Assembly: GCA_026018925.1 (NCBI GenBank)
Contig: JAKSZU010000005.1
Location: forward strand, 24,306,779 to 24,370,778
DNA: 64,000 bases
DNA from: Tupaia tana
Taxonomy: Eukaryota > Chordata > Mammalia > Scandentia > Tupaiidae
Direction of reading: 5' to 3'
In this document: positions 10,600 to 21,579 of the stretch, piece by piece
Numbering within the stretch: the stretch's first letter is position 1
Layout of the letters: every line of letters starts with the position of its first letter
The notes under the pieces: model-generated
The model's database searches: none
What the model was told of the DNA's origin: nothing
Seen by the model: only the letters and a program-made list of their open reading frames with translations
Position numbers and translations under genes: made by a program

Positions 10600-10815
10600 C
10601 TTTCTTTCTTTAAGTTTATTTATTTATTTGTTTCATGAGAGAGGAAGAGATCCTCAACAGGATCTTTATGCTACAAACCACCCTCTGCTAACCTCAGCCA
10701 GCCAAAGTCACTGGCATATGTGTCCCTGGCATGTCCAGAGAGACCTTGGGACGTGACATGAACCTGGCACCTTCCCATATGGCTGGCCCGCAAGTCTCTT
10801 GTTTCTGTTGTATAA
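10600..10815 (-). mobile_element. SINE-B copy
   Basis: The reversed A/T tail 'taagtttatttatttatttg', then 'atcctcaacaggatctttat' and 'gtgaacctggcacc'-like text are shared with copies at 12568, 40591 and 60095. Head end is diverged. Confidence 0.65.
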
Positions 10816-10919
10816 CCCCAAACACCTGGAATACTGCTGAGCTTCATGTAAGTTCTTAAAGAGATGCCTGCCAGAGCCTCAGTCATCTTATACTAGGAAA
10901 AGTAGGACATACATTACAG

Positions 10920-11112
10920 TAGGTTGAACAATGACCCCCAGAGATAACAGGCCTTAACCTCTAGAACCAATGCACATTACCTTTTACTGAAAAAGGGTCT
11001 TTGTGGATGTGATCAAATTCTGACTTCTGAGTGAGGATGTTATCTTGAATTGCCTATATGGGCCCTGAATATGATTACCAGCATCCTTATAAAAGAGAAG
11101 TAGAGGGAGATT

Positions 11113-11145
<33 letters not shown>

Positions 11146-11905
11146 GAAGACAATATAATCACAGAGGCAGAGGTTGGAAAGATGGGGCCATAAGCCAATG
11201 CATGCTGGTAGCAGTCCACCCAAGGTACAGTTTTCTATTCCAGCCTCCAGAGGGAGCTGGGTCCTGCTGACACCTTGATTTCAGCTTGGTGAAACTGATT
11301 TCATACTTGTGGGCTCCACAACTGCTAGATAATAACTTGTGTTGTTCAAAGTCACCAAGTTTAGGCCCAACTGCTATGGTGTGGTGGTGCAAATGCTCTG
11401 CAAGGCCGGAAGCCACGTGACTGACCATGGATTCAGACCTCTGAGCAGCTTGAAACACATTGAGCACACATACCCAGGATTCTGAGGATTTGGAGGGCTG
11501 GGGAAAGAGGATTGTGGGGTGATGAGTGATGTGCGTGATGACTGTGGGGTTTAGAGAGCTTTCCTCTCCCCCTCCCTTTTTTTTTTTTTCATGCGTGCAC
11601 TCACTATCATTTTTTTTTTTTTTAAGTCACTATGTTCAGCAGCTAGATAGTGGTATATCAGTAATCCAATGCTCTGCAATGCTGGATCCACACGGGAAGG
11701 TTCCAGGTTTGCATCCTGAGACTTCTCTATGCACGGTTGCACGTATGCATGCCTATGAGTGGCCGACTGAAGCCGGGGGTGGATCGCAGAGTGAAGACCC
11801 TGTTGGAGGTTCCCCTCTCTCACTCATAAAACAAACTTTGTAAAAAAGTCACCAACTTGTGGTACTTCATTACAGAAATCACTAGAAACTAGGACAATCA
11901 TAGTA
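10920..11905 (+). mobile_element. MLT1/MaLR-like LTR, interrupted
   Basis: Order of landmarks: 'gttgaacaatgacccccaga', 'gggtctttgtggatgtgatc', 'atccttataaaagagaag', 'cctccagagggagctgg', 'acaccttgatttcagc', and after an insertion 'acttgtggtacttcattaca' and 'gaaactaggac'. This is the layout of mammalian MaLR LTRs. Sequence at about 11350-11855 does not belong to it and includes a SINE-B. Confidence 0.6.
11620..11850 (+). mobile_element. SINE-B inside MaLR-like LTR
   Basis: A head with 'gctctgcaatgctggatcca', 'cacgggaaggttccaggttt' and 'gaccctgttggaggttcccc', then an A-rich end. 'aagtcac' before and after may be TSD (about 11624 and 11846). Confidence 0.7.
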
Positions 11906-12154
11906 TATGGATATATTTATAGATTAAATTGAAGAAGTAATGAAGTAGGTTGATTTACCTGCAAAGGAGAAGTAAAAGATTGTGGGGAAATTAGACTCTC
12001 TTGAAAGGACTTCATAAGAAATTCCACTTCATTCAGATTTATCGCAGGTATCTGTGGCCATACTTTGACTTCCTGTCTCTCTCAGGACTGCCAGGAGGAC
12101 TCAGTGAGCTACACAAGCCTGGCATCCTAAATGGGTTATTTTGCATATTTATCA

Positions 12155-12300
12155 TAATAACCATTGAGGTAGGTACTAGTAGCTACCCTCCTTTTTATAG
12201 ACAAAGAAACCAAGACTTAGAAAAAAATTACAATAGCAATTATCCAAGGTTACATGGACTCTCATTTGTAGAATGAGGCTTTGAACTGTGAAAGTCTCTT
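12155..12300. repeat. MIR-like relic
   Basis: 'ccattgaggtaggtactagt', 'gacaaagaaaccaagactta' and 'ccaaggttacatgg' follow the MIR/MIR3 pattern in this order. Confidence 0.5.
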
Positions 12301-12313
12301 TGTATATATGCAT

Positions 12314-12554
12314 ATTTTTTGAGAGATTTTTGCTATAGGGTACATGCACTGCAAGAGAGACAGAAAGTGAGAAATCACCCTCCCAAGGGGAATGACCATG
12401 CCACAGTTCCTTCTCCTCCATTCCCCTCCCAGGATTTTGGGCATGCATGTGCATGTGTCCAGCATGAATTTTAAGCCGCTAGGTCCAGGACTGGAATTGC
12501 AGTCAACTCAATATGGGAGTCCAGCAATGTAATCATTACGCCATCTACTGGTCC
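12314..12554 (-). mobile_element. SINE-A, diverged
   Basis: Reverse copy: 'tttttgctatagggtaca' on the left, 'cccaggattttgggcatgc' in the body, head end 'cgccatctactggtccc'. 'tatgcat' occurs before and after it. Confidence 0.85.
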
Positions 12555-12567
12555 CTACAGTATGCAT

Positions 12568-12778
12568 TCTTTAAAGTTTATTTATCCTGAAAGAGACAAA
12601 GGCAAGACACAGGGACCCCAGTGGTGTCTTCACACTGCAACCCACCCCCAGTCTCAGCTGGCTTGGGTCACAGGCATATGTGTATGCCCAGCATGCTCAG
12701 GAAGGTCCCAGGACATGGACCCAGCACATTTCTTATGCAGATCCAGTTGCACTACTGCTATGCCACTGTCTGGCCTTC
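12568..12778 (-). mobile_element. SINE-B copy
   Basis: 'taaagtttatttatcctgaa', 'ctcagctggcttgggtcac', 'cagcatgctcaggaaggtcc' and the reversed head 'ctatgccactgtctggcc' are present in the SINE-B order. Confidence 0.75.
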
Positions 12779-12879
12779 CATTTAATATTATTCATTTTCA
12801 CTCCCAGTTCCTTTGAGCTTCAGGGTCTCAGCCACTTCCGCTGTCTCAGACCATGATTAAATGAATGGGATTTGCACTC

Positions 12880-13085
12880 AGATAAACCCTGGGCTCACAT
12901 TCCTGCTTTGCCACTTACTAGCTGCCAGCCTTAGACAAGTTATTTAACATCATAAACCTCAAGTTCATTATTTATAAAATGGAGACTAGGAGAATGATGG
13001 TGGTGGAGGTGGTGTACGTAATAGTGTGGCCATATCTACAAAGCTTTTTGCATAGTGCTGAGCATACAGTAAAATCTCAGCATAT
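12880..13085 (+). repeat. MIR element
   Basis: 'ctgctttgccacttactagc', 'agacaagttatttaacatca' and 'gtgctgagcatacagtaa' are in the classic MIR order. Confidence 0.75.
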
Positions 13086-13089
13086 CTTA

Positions 13090-13960
13090 ACCATCACTTT
13101 TATTGCTGGGTTGTTTTTAAATAGATTTAGAAATTCTCTTACAATCTAGATCTATTCAAATTCTGGTGGAAAACTGATTGACACCATGTTACCCTCTCCA
13201 TCTCCTCCTGGGGATAGTGCCAGGGACATATTGAGAAATTCTCATTACCCACTTTACACTTTTTTAGATTCTCATATGACTATTATTCCTTTCTTTGCAG
13301 TGTCATTTTAGCTTCTTTTCATGGCATGTCACATTTCCAAGTTAATTTACATGGAGCTATGACAGTGAAAGTCTCCTTAATTTAAATCTTCCATCAAAAA
13401 GGATAACCCTTCTCTGAACTTTGAGTCCAAGATCTTGAGCTCTGTCTTACTTTGGGAACTATAATCCCTCCTCCTGTCTATCACAACACTGTTTATCCTC
13501 AAAGAAAAGAAAGCAGATTTTTATTTTAGGTGCAGATGATGTATTATATAGAGTTGCAAAGAATTTCTCACTGGAAATCTCAACAGCAGAGGGCTGAGTG
13601 CTTTAGTCAAAGACACTATTGATGCAAAGGGAGTAGAACTAAGTGTCCTCAGCTGCCCTTTCAATGTCATTCCAAGATATTTGTCTGGGAGTAGGTCTTA
13701 CATTTCTAACATTTGCAAAGTAGCCTGTAGGGCTGCTGTTTAAGTATAGGAACCAGCTGGTAGCTCTCTCCTGCAATCAGCCCTGATGATGTGAAATTTC
13801 TTTGTTTCCAAGAGCCCATGAGGGAGACCTCAGAGATGTGAGCCTGGGTAATTACAGAATGTTCTTAAATCAAACCTGGTTTCTGACCCCTGAGTTGGTC
13901 AAACATACTTTTCTGTTACTCTCTCTTTTTTTCCCTCCTATCCTTCTTTGTACTTTATTT
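13090..13960. other. No recognised gene or repeat
   Basis: A/T-rich sequence. I see no coding signature, array or structured RNA. Confidence 0.35.
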
Positions 13961-13967
13961 TCTTTAT

Positions 13968-14223
13968 TAAATATTTTTTGAGAGGTTTTTGCTATAGGGC
14001 ATGTGCCAGAAAGACAGAGAGAGACAGAGAGACAAAAAGTGAGAAATCACACCTGAGGGAGGATGGCCACACCACAATCCCATCTCCTCCATTCTACTCT
14101 TGGGATCTTGGGCACGCACGCACACACACCCAGCGTAAGTTTAAGCCACTGGGTCTGGGACTCGAACCACGGTTGACTACATGGGAGTTCAGTGACATAG
14201 CCGTTATGCTAACTGCTGGTCCC
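13968..14223 (-). mobile_element. SINE-A, full-length
   Basis: Reverse copy running from 'gaggtttttgctatagggc' to the head 'aactgctggtccc'. The flanks 'tgtactttattttcttt' (about 13949) and 'tgtactttcttttctt' (about 14224) are a TSD with a few changes. Confidence 0.9.
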
Positions 14224-14352
14224 TGTACTTTCTTTTCTTGTGTGCATGAATCTTCACAGAACACTCTAATAAAACCTATAATGAAGGTTAAATATACTTG
14301 GGATAAAATGTGCTTTTACTGTAACTCCTTTTAAAACTAAATAAAAATCTTG

Positions 14353-14632
14353 GGAACCAGCAGTTAGTGTAATGGCTATGTCGCTGGACTCCCACGTAGT
14401 CGACCGCGGTTCGCGTCTCGGACCCGGTGGCTTACAACTCACGCCGGGCGCGTGTGCGTGCGTGCCCAAGATCCCGAGAGGAGAATGGAGGAGAAGGGAT
14501 TGCGGCGTGACCATCCCCCCTGGGGGGTGATTTCTCGCTTTCTGTCTCTATATCTCTCTCTGTCTGTCTGTCTGGCGAGCGCACGCGCCCTATAGCGAAA
14601 AACCTCTCAAAAAAAAAAAAAAAAAAAAAAAA
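14353..14632 (+). mobile_element. Young full-length SINE-A
   Basis: Nearly consensus copy with CpG-rich head, body and 3' end followed by poly(A). The TSD 'aaaactaaataaaaatcttg' is a perfect 20-mer at 14333-14352 and 14633-14652. The A-rich start of the TSD fits the L1 endonuclease preference. Confidence 0.97.
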
Positions 14633-15083
14633 AAAACTAAATAAAAATCTTGAAAGGCCAAAGAATGTATCATAGAAGTATCAAGAAAGGGCAAATTTCA
14701 AACATCTTATTTTAGAAAAGAAATTTCAAATATTATTTTAAGGTTATAATCTCCTCAAAACCAGGTGTTAAATCATTGCCTTCCATTCTGATTATTGTAG
14801 CCATGTCTACATGGATTGTTCATTTTCTCCTATGTAAGAAATTACAGAGTGTGTTGTATTTAGAGGTCACTCTTGCTCAAACTCTTAATGTGCCCTCTGT
14901 CCAGTTATCTCTGGTATATGAGATTGAGTGGTTTATAAAACTCATTGGTTGCCACCACAAACCTTAACATTGGCAATGATGAAACTTCTAAGACATTAAG
15001 CACAAATAAAACAAAGAAATACCATGATATAATGAAGGCTTGGTTCTCTAGTTATATTTTAAATTATTTTCCTCTCTTCTTAG
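14633..15083. other. No recognised gene or repeat
   Basis: A/T-rich spacer between SINE-A and the L1 fragment. The best open frame (14776-14967) has no recognisable domain. Confidence 0.35.
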
Positions 15084-16345
15084 AAAACATGGGGGAAAGC
15101 TTCTAGACATTGGATTGAGCTATGATTTATTGGATATGACATCAAAAGCATAGGCAGCAAAAGCAAAAAATGACAGTAGGATTAAATTAAACTAAAAGGC
15201 TTCTGCACAACAAAGGAAGCAATTAGTAAATTGAAATGGCAACCTATGGAACGGGAGAAAATATTCATGGACAAAACATCTGAAGAGGGGTTAATATATA
15301 AAATATATAAGACACTCCTACAGGTCAACAGCAAGGAAAGAAGTAAACTTACTTAAAAATGGTCAAAGGACCCGAATAGGCATTTATTCGATGAAGTCAT
15401 ACAAATGGCCAACAGGTATATAAAAATATTGCTAATTATCAGGGAAATGCAAATCAAAACTATGAGATATCTCCTCATATGTTAGGATGGCTATTACAAA
15501 ACAACAATAGAAACAGAGGTCAAACATGTTGGCAAAAATGTGGAGAAAAGGGAATCCTCGTATACTGATGGTAGGACTGTAAATTAGTGCAGCTACTATG
15601 GAAATCAACCTGGAGGCTTCTAAAAAATTTAAATTACCATTTGATCCATCAATCTCACTTCTGGGCATATATCCAAAGAATATGAAATTAATATGTTGAA
15701 GAGAGATCTGTACTCACATGTTCATTGCAATATTATTCGCAATAGCCTAGATATAGAATCAACCTAAGTGTCCATTGAAAGATGAATTTTAAAAATGTGA
15801 TGTATATGAACAATAAAATATTATTTAGCCTTTTAAAAGGAGGAAATTCTGCCATTTGGGATAATATAGATTGTTCTTTTGAGTGAAATAAGCCAGGCAG
15901 AGAATGACAAATACTGTGTGATTTCACCTATATCTGGGATCTAAGATATCAAACACATGGAAGCAGATAGTGGTGGTTGCTAGGGGCTGGAAGGAAGTCA
16001 AAATGAGGAAGGTGTTGGTCAAAGGATAGAAAGTTTCAGTCATGCAAAAGAGGGCCTAGAGATCTGTACAGTATAGGGACTGAGTAGCAACACTATTGTG
16101 TACTTAGAAATTAGCTAAGAGGGTAGATCTCACATTAAGTTCTCTTATCACTAGATGAGGAAAGAAGTGGGAAGGGGTGAGAGAACACTTTTGAAGGTGA
16201 TGAATAAGTTTATGGCATTGATAGTGATGATGATTTGATGGTTTCTTGGGTGCGTACTTACCTCTAAACACATCAAATTGTACAAATTACCTACATTTTT
16301 TTGTATGTCAATGAAACCTTAGTAAAGGTGTTAAAAGTTAATTTT
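15084..16345 (+). repeat. L1 3' end (ORF2 C-terminus and 3' UTR), 5' truncated
   Basis: It starts at 'gaaaacatgggggaaagctt' and continues through ORF2 landmarks such as 'ggcttctgcacaacaaagga', 'gggttaatatataaaatat', 'gggaaatgcaaatcaaaac' and 'ggcatatatccaaagaatat'. The 3' UTR-like tail is 'ctaggggctggaaggaagt'. Frameshifts and stops are frequent, so it is an old inactive L1M-type copy. It is typical of the machinery family that would have mobilised the SINEs. Confidence 0.88.
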
Positions 16346-16850
16346 TCTCCAAGTATAATTTTCTTTAGGTCTGACCTATTTTTGTTGCTGGGATAAGGAG
16401 TTGATGGTCACTTGAGTCAGGTAGGTTAGGAGATCTTTCATCTGAGTCCATGAAATGACTCTTGCAACATTCTGCCCCCACTCTTCCTAATCCTCCACAT
16501 CCTCACCTGTGGAGTAGTCTCACCTGGCATAAGAAAATCTGGGGCTTCCCAAAATGTTATGATAACTTCTCTTCTCCCAACTTTCTATCCCTTTACCTTA
16601 ATCTACTTTTCAATCTTTTCCTCTCCCTTGTAATCATTCACCCAACCTAGAAACAGTGGTGTGTTAGTTAGATGTTTAACATTTAACTGAATGTGAAGGG
16701 AGGTGGCTAATTGGGAGTATTTGCCAATTTCTGTAGTGTAAACACTCCCATTAAGGGAGTAGTTCCAGCCAGTTTAATGAGTAGCTCACAGAACTTCTGA
16801 CAACTTCGTAATCAGCTCTCCCAGTAGTAGGAGGGTTCTAGCACATTATT
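16346..16850. other. No recognised gene or repeat
   Basis: Nothing recognisable. No coding signature beyond short chance frames. Confidence 0.35.
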
Positions 16851-16866
16851 GACCAAAAGCTTCCCA

Positions 16867-17141
16867 GGAGGAACCAGCAGTTAGCGTAATGGCTATGTCG
16901 CTGGACTCCCACATAGTCGACCGTGGTTCGCGTCCCAGACCCGGTGACTTAAAACTCACGCCAGGCGCGTGTGCGTGCGTGCCCAAGATCCCTAGAGGAG
17001 AATGGAGGAGAAGGGATTGCGGTGTGACCATCCCCCCGGGGGGTGATTTCTCGCTTTCTGTCTCTCTGTCTCTCTGTCTCTCTCTGTCTGTCTGGCAAGT
17101 GCACGTGCCCTATAGTGAAAACCTCTCCAAAAAAAAAAAAA
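16867..17141 (+). mobile_element. Young full-length SINE-A
   Basis: Near-consensus copy with poly(A). The TSD 'aaaagcttccca' is at 16855-16866 and 17142-17153. Confidence 0.96.
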
Positions 17142-17832
17142 AAAAGCTTCCCACGGCTCAGCATTATCTTGAGCTACCTTTCACCTTCTATTTGTTGTGA
17201 AACTTCTCCAAGAGCAATCTACAATCGTTGCTCATACCTCCTAAACTTACACTCTGCCCTAGATGTTTACAATCTGTTTTTAATCTCTTTAAGATCATTA
17301 GTAATCTTGCTGTTGTTACAAAAGGAATCCACATAAAACCCCAAAACTAAATAAATGTCATTGACAAAAATGAAGAAATACTGTTATACACTTTGAATTG
17401 CAAAACTACATTCTTTTTTTTAAAAGGGTTAGCAATAAATCTCCTTTAATGTGAAATACAATCTGAATTATAGTTATTTAAGCTATTGTAGTTTAAAGTC
17501 CATGGAATAAAATAAAAATCAACAATATAAAAATGACACTGAGTAACAGGAATTAGTGGGAGATAAAAATCAGAATTTCTCCATTTCTCCTAGTAGGATA
17601 TTAGTCAATAGTATCTAAAGGGAAACAAGTCATTTAAAAAATGACTCCACATTTTCTTATCCATTCTTTCTTTGATAGACACTTAGGGTTGAGTCCATGT
17701 CTCGGCTATTGTCAATAAACAATACTGCAATGAGCCTTGAAGTACAGGTAGCTCTTCAACATCCAGATTTCGATGCTTTTGGATGTATATCCAGAAGTGC
17801 GATTTCTGGAACATATAATAATTCCAATTTTC

Positions 17833-18055
17833 AGGTTTTTTTCTTTATAACAAAGAGAGTGAAACATTGAGGGGAAAAAGAGAGAGATGTATTTTTGATA
17901 CAGCCTTGCTGCGTTGCAGTCCTCCTACCCCAGTCTCCTAATTAGCTAGAATTACAGGGACACACAATATGTCTGGTTTGTTCGGGTTGGTCTTGGAACC
18001 CAATCTGGGTCTCCCATGCACAATCTGGGTGCTCCCTGTTTGTCCTCATGGCTGA
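17833..18055 (-). mobile_element. SINE-like insert in L1, probably old SINE-B
   Basis: It splits collinear L1 sequence. The body 'tacagccttgctgcgttgca' and 'ggacacacaatatgtctgg' is like reversed SINE-B but very diverged. It contains a small duplication of 'caatctgggt'. Confidence 0.45.
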
Positions 18056-18203
18056 ATCTATTTAAAGTGTTTCTAGGATCCGCCATACTGTTCTCTATAG
18101 TGGCCAGGCTAAATTATATTCCCACCCATTGGGTGCAAGGGTTCCTTTTTCTCCACATCCTTGTTAACACTTGTTACCTTTCACCTTTTCAATACTAGCC
18201 ATT

Positions 18204-18467
18204 TGGGGCCAGCATGTGGCGTGGTGGTCAGGGTGCTGGTCAACCTCAGTTTGAGTCCTGGACCTGGTGGCTTGAAACTCATTCCAGGCCTGTGTTTGTG
18301 CATGTCCAAAATCCCGAGAAGAGAATGGAGGAGAAAGAATCGTGGCATTGCCATCCCCGCTGGGGGTTGACTTCTTGTTTTCTGTCTCTCTGTCTCTCTC
18401 TCTCTGTCTCTCTGGTGAGAGCACATGCCCTCTAGCAAAAATCGCTCTAAGGAAAAAAAAAAAAAAC
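18204..18467 (+). mobile_element. SINE-A inside L1
   Basis: The head 'ggggccagcatgtggcgtgg', B-box 'gtttgagtcctgg' and body 'ccaaaatcccgagaagagaa' are followed by a poly(A) tail. 'agccatt' is the TSD (18197-18203 and 18468-18474). The L1 reading continues across it. Confidence 0.9.
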
Positions 18468-18939
18468 AGCCATTCAATAGATGTGAAGTGCTATCTCATT
18501 GTGGTTTTAATTAGCATTTTCCCAGTGATTAATGAGGAACATTTTTTTATATTTCATTTTCTTTTATACATTCAATCACATTATTATTGGGCTTACAAAA
18601 TGGATATTTCAACAGGTAAACATTTCTCCCTGCTACAGTTGATAAAACTACAAAATATCTTCAACAGATAATACTACATTTCTTTGTGCCATTAATGCTT
18701 TGCCTCCCTATTTTTCTTCTAAATGTTGTTCCTCAGATCTTCCTCTTTCACACACACTATATCTGGTATTTACATCTATATACTGTGTTTTTCTATCCTT
18801 TAGTCAATTAGTTTCAGTCACAGAGTGTGGACACTCGGTATATATTAAGTGGGGACATACAATGCCTCTCCTTCATAGCAAAACTACATTTTTGTACTTC
18901 CTTTTGTCAAACTTCTCTGCACCAATGGTCACTAGTGCC

Positions 18940-19860
18940 CTAACACTTCTGCCAGCAGCTCCTCCTTCTTTGGCCTGCACAGTGTTGTACTCTCTATCCT
19001 CCTGTCTCTCTAATTATACCTTTTCTTGTCTCCAGATCTTCCAATTCTTCCTCCTCCACCATGTCCAGATCTCCAGAGCTCTGTCCTCAGTCCTCTCCTT
19101 TTCTCTATCTCAACTCCATGCATCTTGATGTTGGTGACTCACAAACCATTCTACTCGGTGCTCTCTTCTTTGCTCATTTGTATCTCAGTTGTCTGCAGAT
19201 GTGTCTTTCCCAGAAGCTCATGCTCTGGTCAGAATTTACTCCACTAGCTTGACCTTTGTCTTTTCTTTCATCTATATTTTCCCTGTTTCTGTTAAATAGA
19301 TCACCATTCTTCCAGCCACTAAGGCTAAACACACCATGTCATAAGGATTCCTCTGTGCCTTTCACTCATATATCCAGCTTTCTAAAACTCCCAGTTACTT
19401 TTTATTCCATTTTCAGCCCCACAAATGAGACCATCATTTCCTATTTTCACATATCAAAAATCGCTTATAATCCCTGTCTAATTGATAAGAATCACAGCTG
19501 TAAGATTTGTATTTATAGAGTATAACCTGAGCAACCTTACCCTCTTTCTCAAATACCTTTGGGATGCACCTGAAGTTCAACCTTAGCCTAGCATTGAAGG
19601 CCATCAACAATATAACTCCTTATTATCTTCCATCATTAACCTCTCAAACTTTGGCCATGTACTTCCTTCAGTCTAGAACTTTTCATCTCTGATTTCTTCA
19701 TATCCAAATCTGCCATCTTCAAAGGTAAGTTCAGATGGCACCTTGTCCATGAATACTTTCATAAGCTCCTCTAGCTGTAAGTAATTGTACCTCCATTCTC
19801 TGAACTCCAGAACATTCTATCATGACCTGTAACTTTTTACCTTGCAATATCAGAAATCTG
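18940..19860 (+). repeat. L2 LINE fragments
   Basis: Pyrimidine-rich L2-like text includes 'acttttcatctctgatttct' and 'aaggtaagttcagatggcac' at 19676-19740, and earlier decayed blocks. Several open frames here are low-complexity readings of the repeat. Confidence 0.5.
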
Positions 19861-20084
19861 TGGAAGAAAGGAGAGAAACAAACATTAACTAGGTCTGTCA
19901 TTGCATTAGGGCTTTTTATTAGCGCCTTCAGTTTATGTAATCCTGGGAGGTAGATGATTTTATCCCCTTGTTACAAAAAAGGAAAAAGTGGCTCTGGGTG
20001 GCACTATGAAATTGAATTCTGATAGTGGCCTATCTGACTTCATGCCTGTACCCTTAGATTTTTGTTTCTTTATTCATGATAGAG

Positions 20085-20288
20085 TGTGTGAGTATGCACA
20101 TGAGACAGAGAGTAGAGAGACAGAAATAGAGGGGAGCACCCTCTGGTAACAGTCTGGTAACACCATAGTCCCTTCTTTCCTTCTGTCCCCTAGTCTGTCA
20201 GATCTTGGGCACTCACACATGTGCCCAGCACGTTTCAGGCTGTCTGGGCCAGGGAGTCAAACCATGGTCACCATGTGGGATCCAGCTT
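20085..20288 (-). mobile_element. Old SINE (A-like), interrupted
   Basis: 'agacagaaatagaggggagc', 'cagatcttgggcactcacac' and 'gagtcaaaccatggtcacca' match reversed SINE-A at low identity. Its head was hit by the younger SINE-A that follows. Confidence 0.6.
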
Positions 20289-20554
20289 TTTTTTTTTTTT
20301 TTTTTTTCCGAGGGTTTTTTTGCTATAGGGCGCATGTGCTCGCCAGAAAGAGAGAGACAGAGAGACAGAAAGTGAAAAATCACCCCCCGGGGGGATGGCC
20401 ATGCCGCAATCCCTTCTCCTCCATTCTCCTCTCGGGATCTTGGGCACATACACATGCACCTGGCGTGAGTTTAAGCCACAGGGTCCGGGACTTGAACCGT
20501 GGTCGGCTCCGTGGGAGTTCAGCAACATAGCCATTACGCTAACTGCTGATCCCA
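20289..20554 (-). mobile_element. SINE-A, full-length, in an older SINE
   Basis: Reverse copy with a T-run, 'ttgctatagggcgcatgtgc', the body and the head 'acgctaactgctgatccc'. The TSD 'gatccagctt' / 'gatccaactt' is at 20279-20288 and 20555-20564. Confidence 0.93.
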
Positions 20555-20599
20555 GATCCAACTTCTCTTCCACAGTATCATGGAGCCAGTCCCGCCATC

Positions 20600-21300
20600 C
20601 ATGCTTTTACTGCTCTATCGTGCATGTGTGTTAACTCCCCTCTGAATGGTAACCAACTAGAGAGTAAGAACCTTGATTTTCACTGTATACACCTCAAAAC
20701 TCTTAATGTAGACTTGGCACACAGCTGGCAATCATTAGTAATGAGGACTGAATGAAGGATGGATTGACTGGAAGGTCTCCCTCTGTGATGAGGATTACAG
20801 CTGTGCATTCCAGAGTTACATGTGCTATAAATATTTCACCATTCATTCACATTTTGGTATTGTTCCTTGCTCTTTGTGCCCTATTCTGTGTCCCTCTTCA
20901 ATTGGCAAGCTTTGAAGGAGGCAGAAATGGAATCTATGGTACTCTTTTGTCCAGATCCTGAGCATAACAATCAACAAATGATTTCTGGTGATGAAAATAA
21001 GCTGTTGTTTAGGATGATTTTGTACTCTTCTTACACCAGTTCTACTTGCAGTTCCTCCACTTCATTTCAACAGACAGAAATTGTGAGTAGAGCCCACTGT
21101 GACAGTGCCTATTCCAAAATTGTTTATTCTAGAGACCCCAGCCTACTTTTAACTTATTTTACTCTCCCCTCTGTCTACTTTCCCCAGCTAACTCTCCAGT
21201 GCCCCCAGTGTGCAAAGACATGAATCATCCATTCACGTCACGCCATGGTCCTGACTCCCTCCCTCCAGATTTACCTGACTAATCTTATAAACTACTTTGG
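20600..21300. other. No recognised gene or repeat
   Basis: A MIR-like trace is possible near 20700-20760 ('gcacacagctggcaatcatt'). Otherwise nothing recognisable. Confidence 0.35.
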
Positions 21301-21304
21301 AGAC

Positions 21305-21575
21305 AAGATGATTGCACAGAGGTAAAATGATACCTTGTGAGGCTGATCCACATGGTCAGGTTCTGGGTTCATGTATGGAGACCTCCCTAAGTATGCTGGC
21401 ACACCTGCCCATGATCTGGAGCAGGCAGAGGCTAGCGGTGGGTTGCAGCATCAGGACCCTGTTGAGGATGTTGTCTCTCTCTCTCTCTCTCTCTTCTCTC
21501 CTCTCTCCTCTCTCTCTCTCTCTCTCCCTTAGAAGGAAAAAATAAATAAACTTTAAAATAAATAAATAGACTAAC
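21305..21575 (+). mobile_element. SINE-B, full-length with CT-rich stretch
   Basis: The head 'gattgcacagaggtaaaatg' carries an A-box-like block. 'gtgaggctgatccacatggt', 'gttctgggttcatgtatgga' and 'atcaggaccctgttgaggat' follow. Then come a TCTC-rich expansion (about 21476-21530) and an A/T tail 'aataaataaactttaaaata'. It is one of the best copies for defining the family. Confidence 0.85.
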
Positions 21576-21579
21576 TGGA

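Larger units (their letters stand above)
17640..18660 (-). repeat. L1 ORF2 fragment, split by two SINEs
   Basis: Minus-strand L1. The pieces at 17640-17832 ('cttatccattctttctttga'), 18060-18203 ('catactgttctctatagtgg', 'tctccacatccttgtt') and 18468-18560 ('atctcattgtggttttaatt') are collinear ORF2 text read backward. A SINE-B-like insert (about 17833-18055) and a SINE-A (18204-18467) separate them. Confidence 0.85.

Noticed and set aside
14353..14430. A genuine tRNA gene
   Set aside because: A-box and B-box are present, but there is no tRNA cloverleaf with paired acceptor stem, and the block continues into the SINE body and poly(A).
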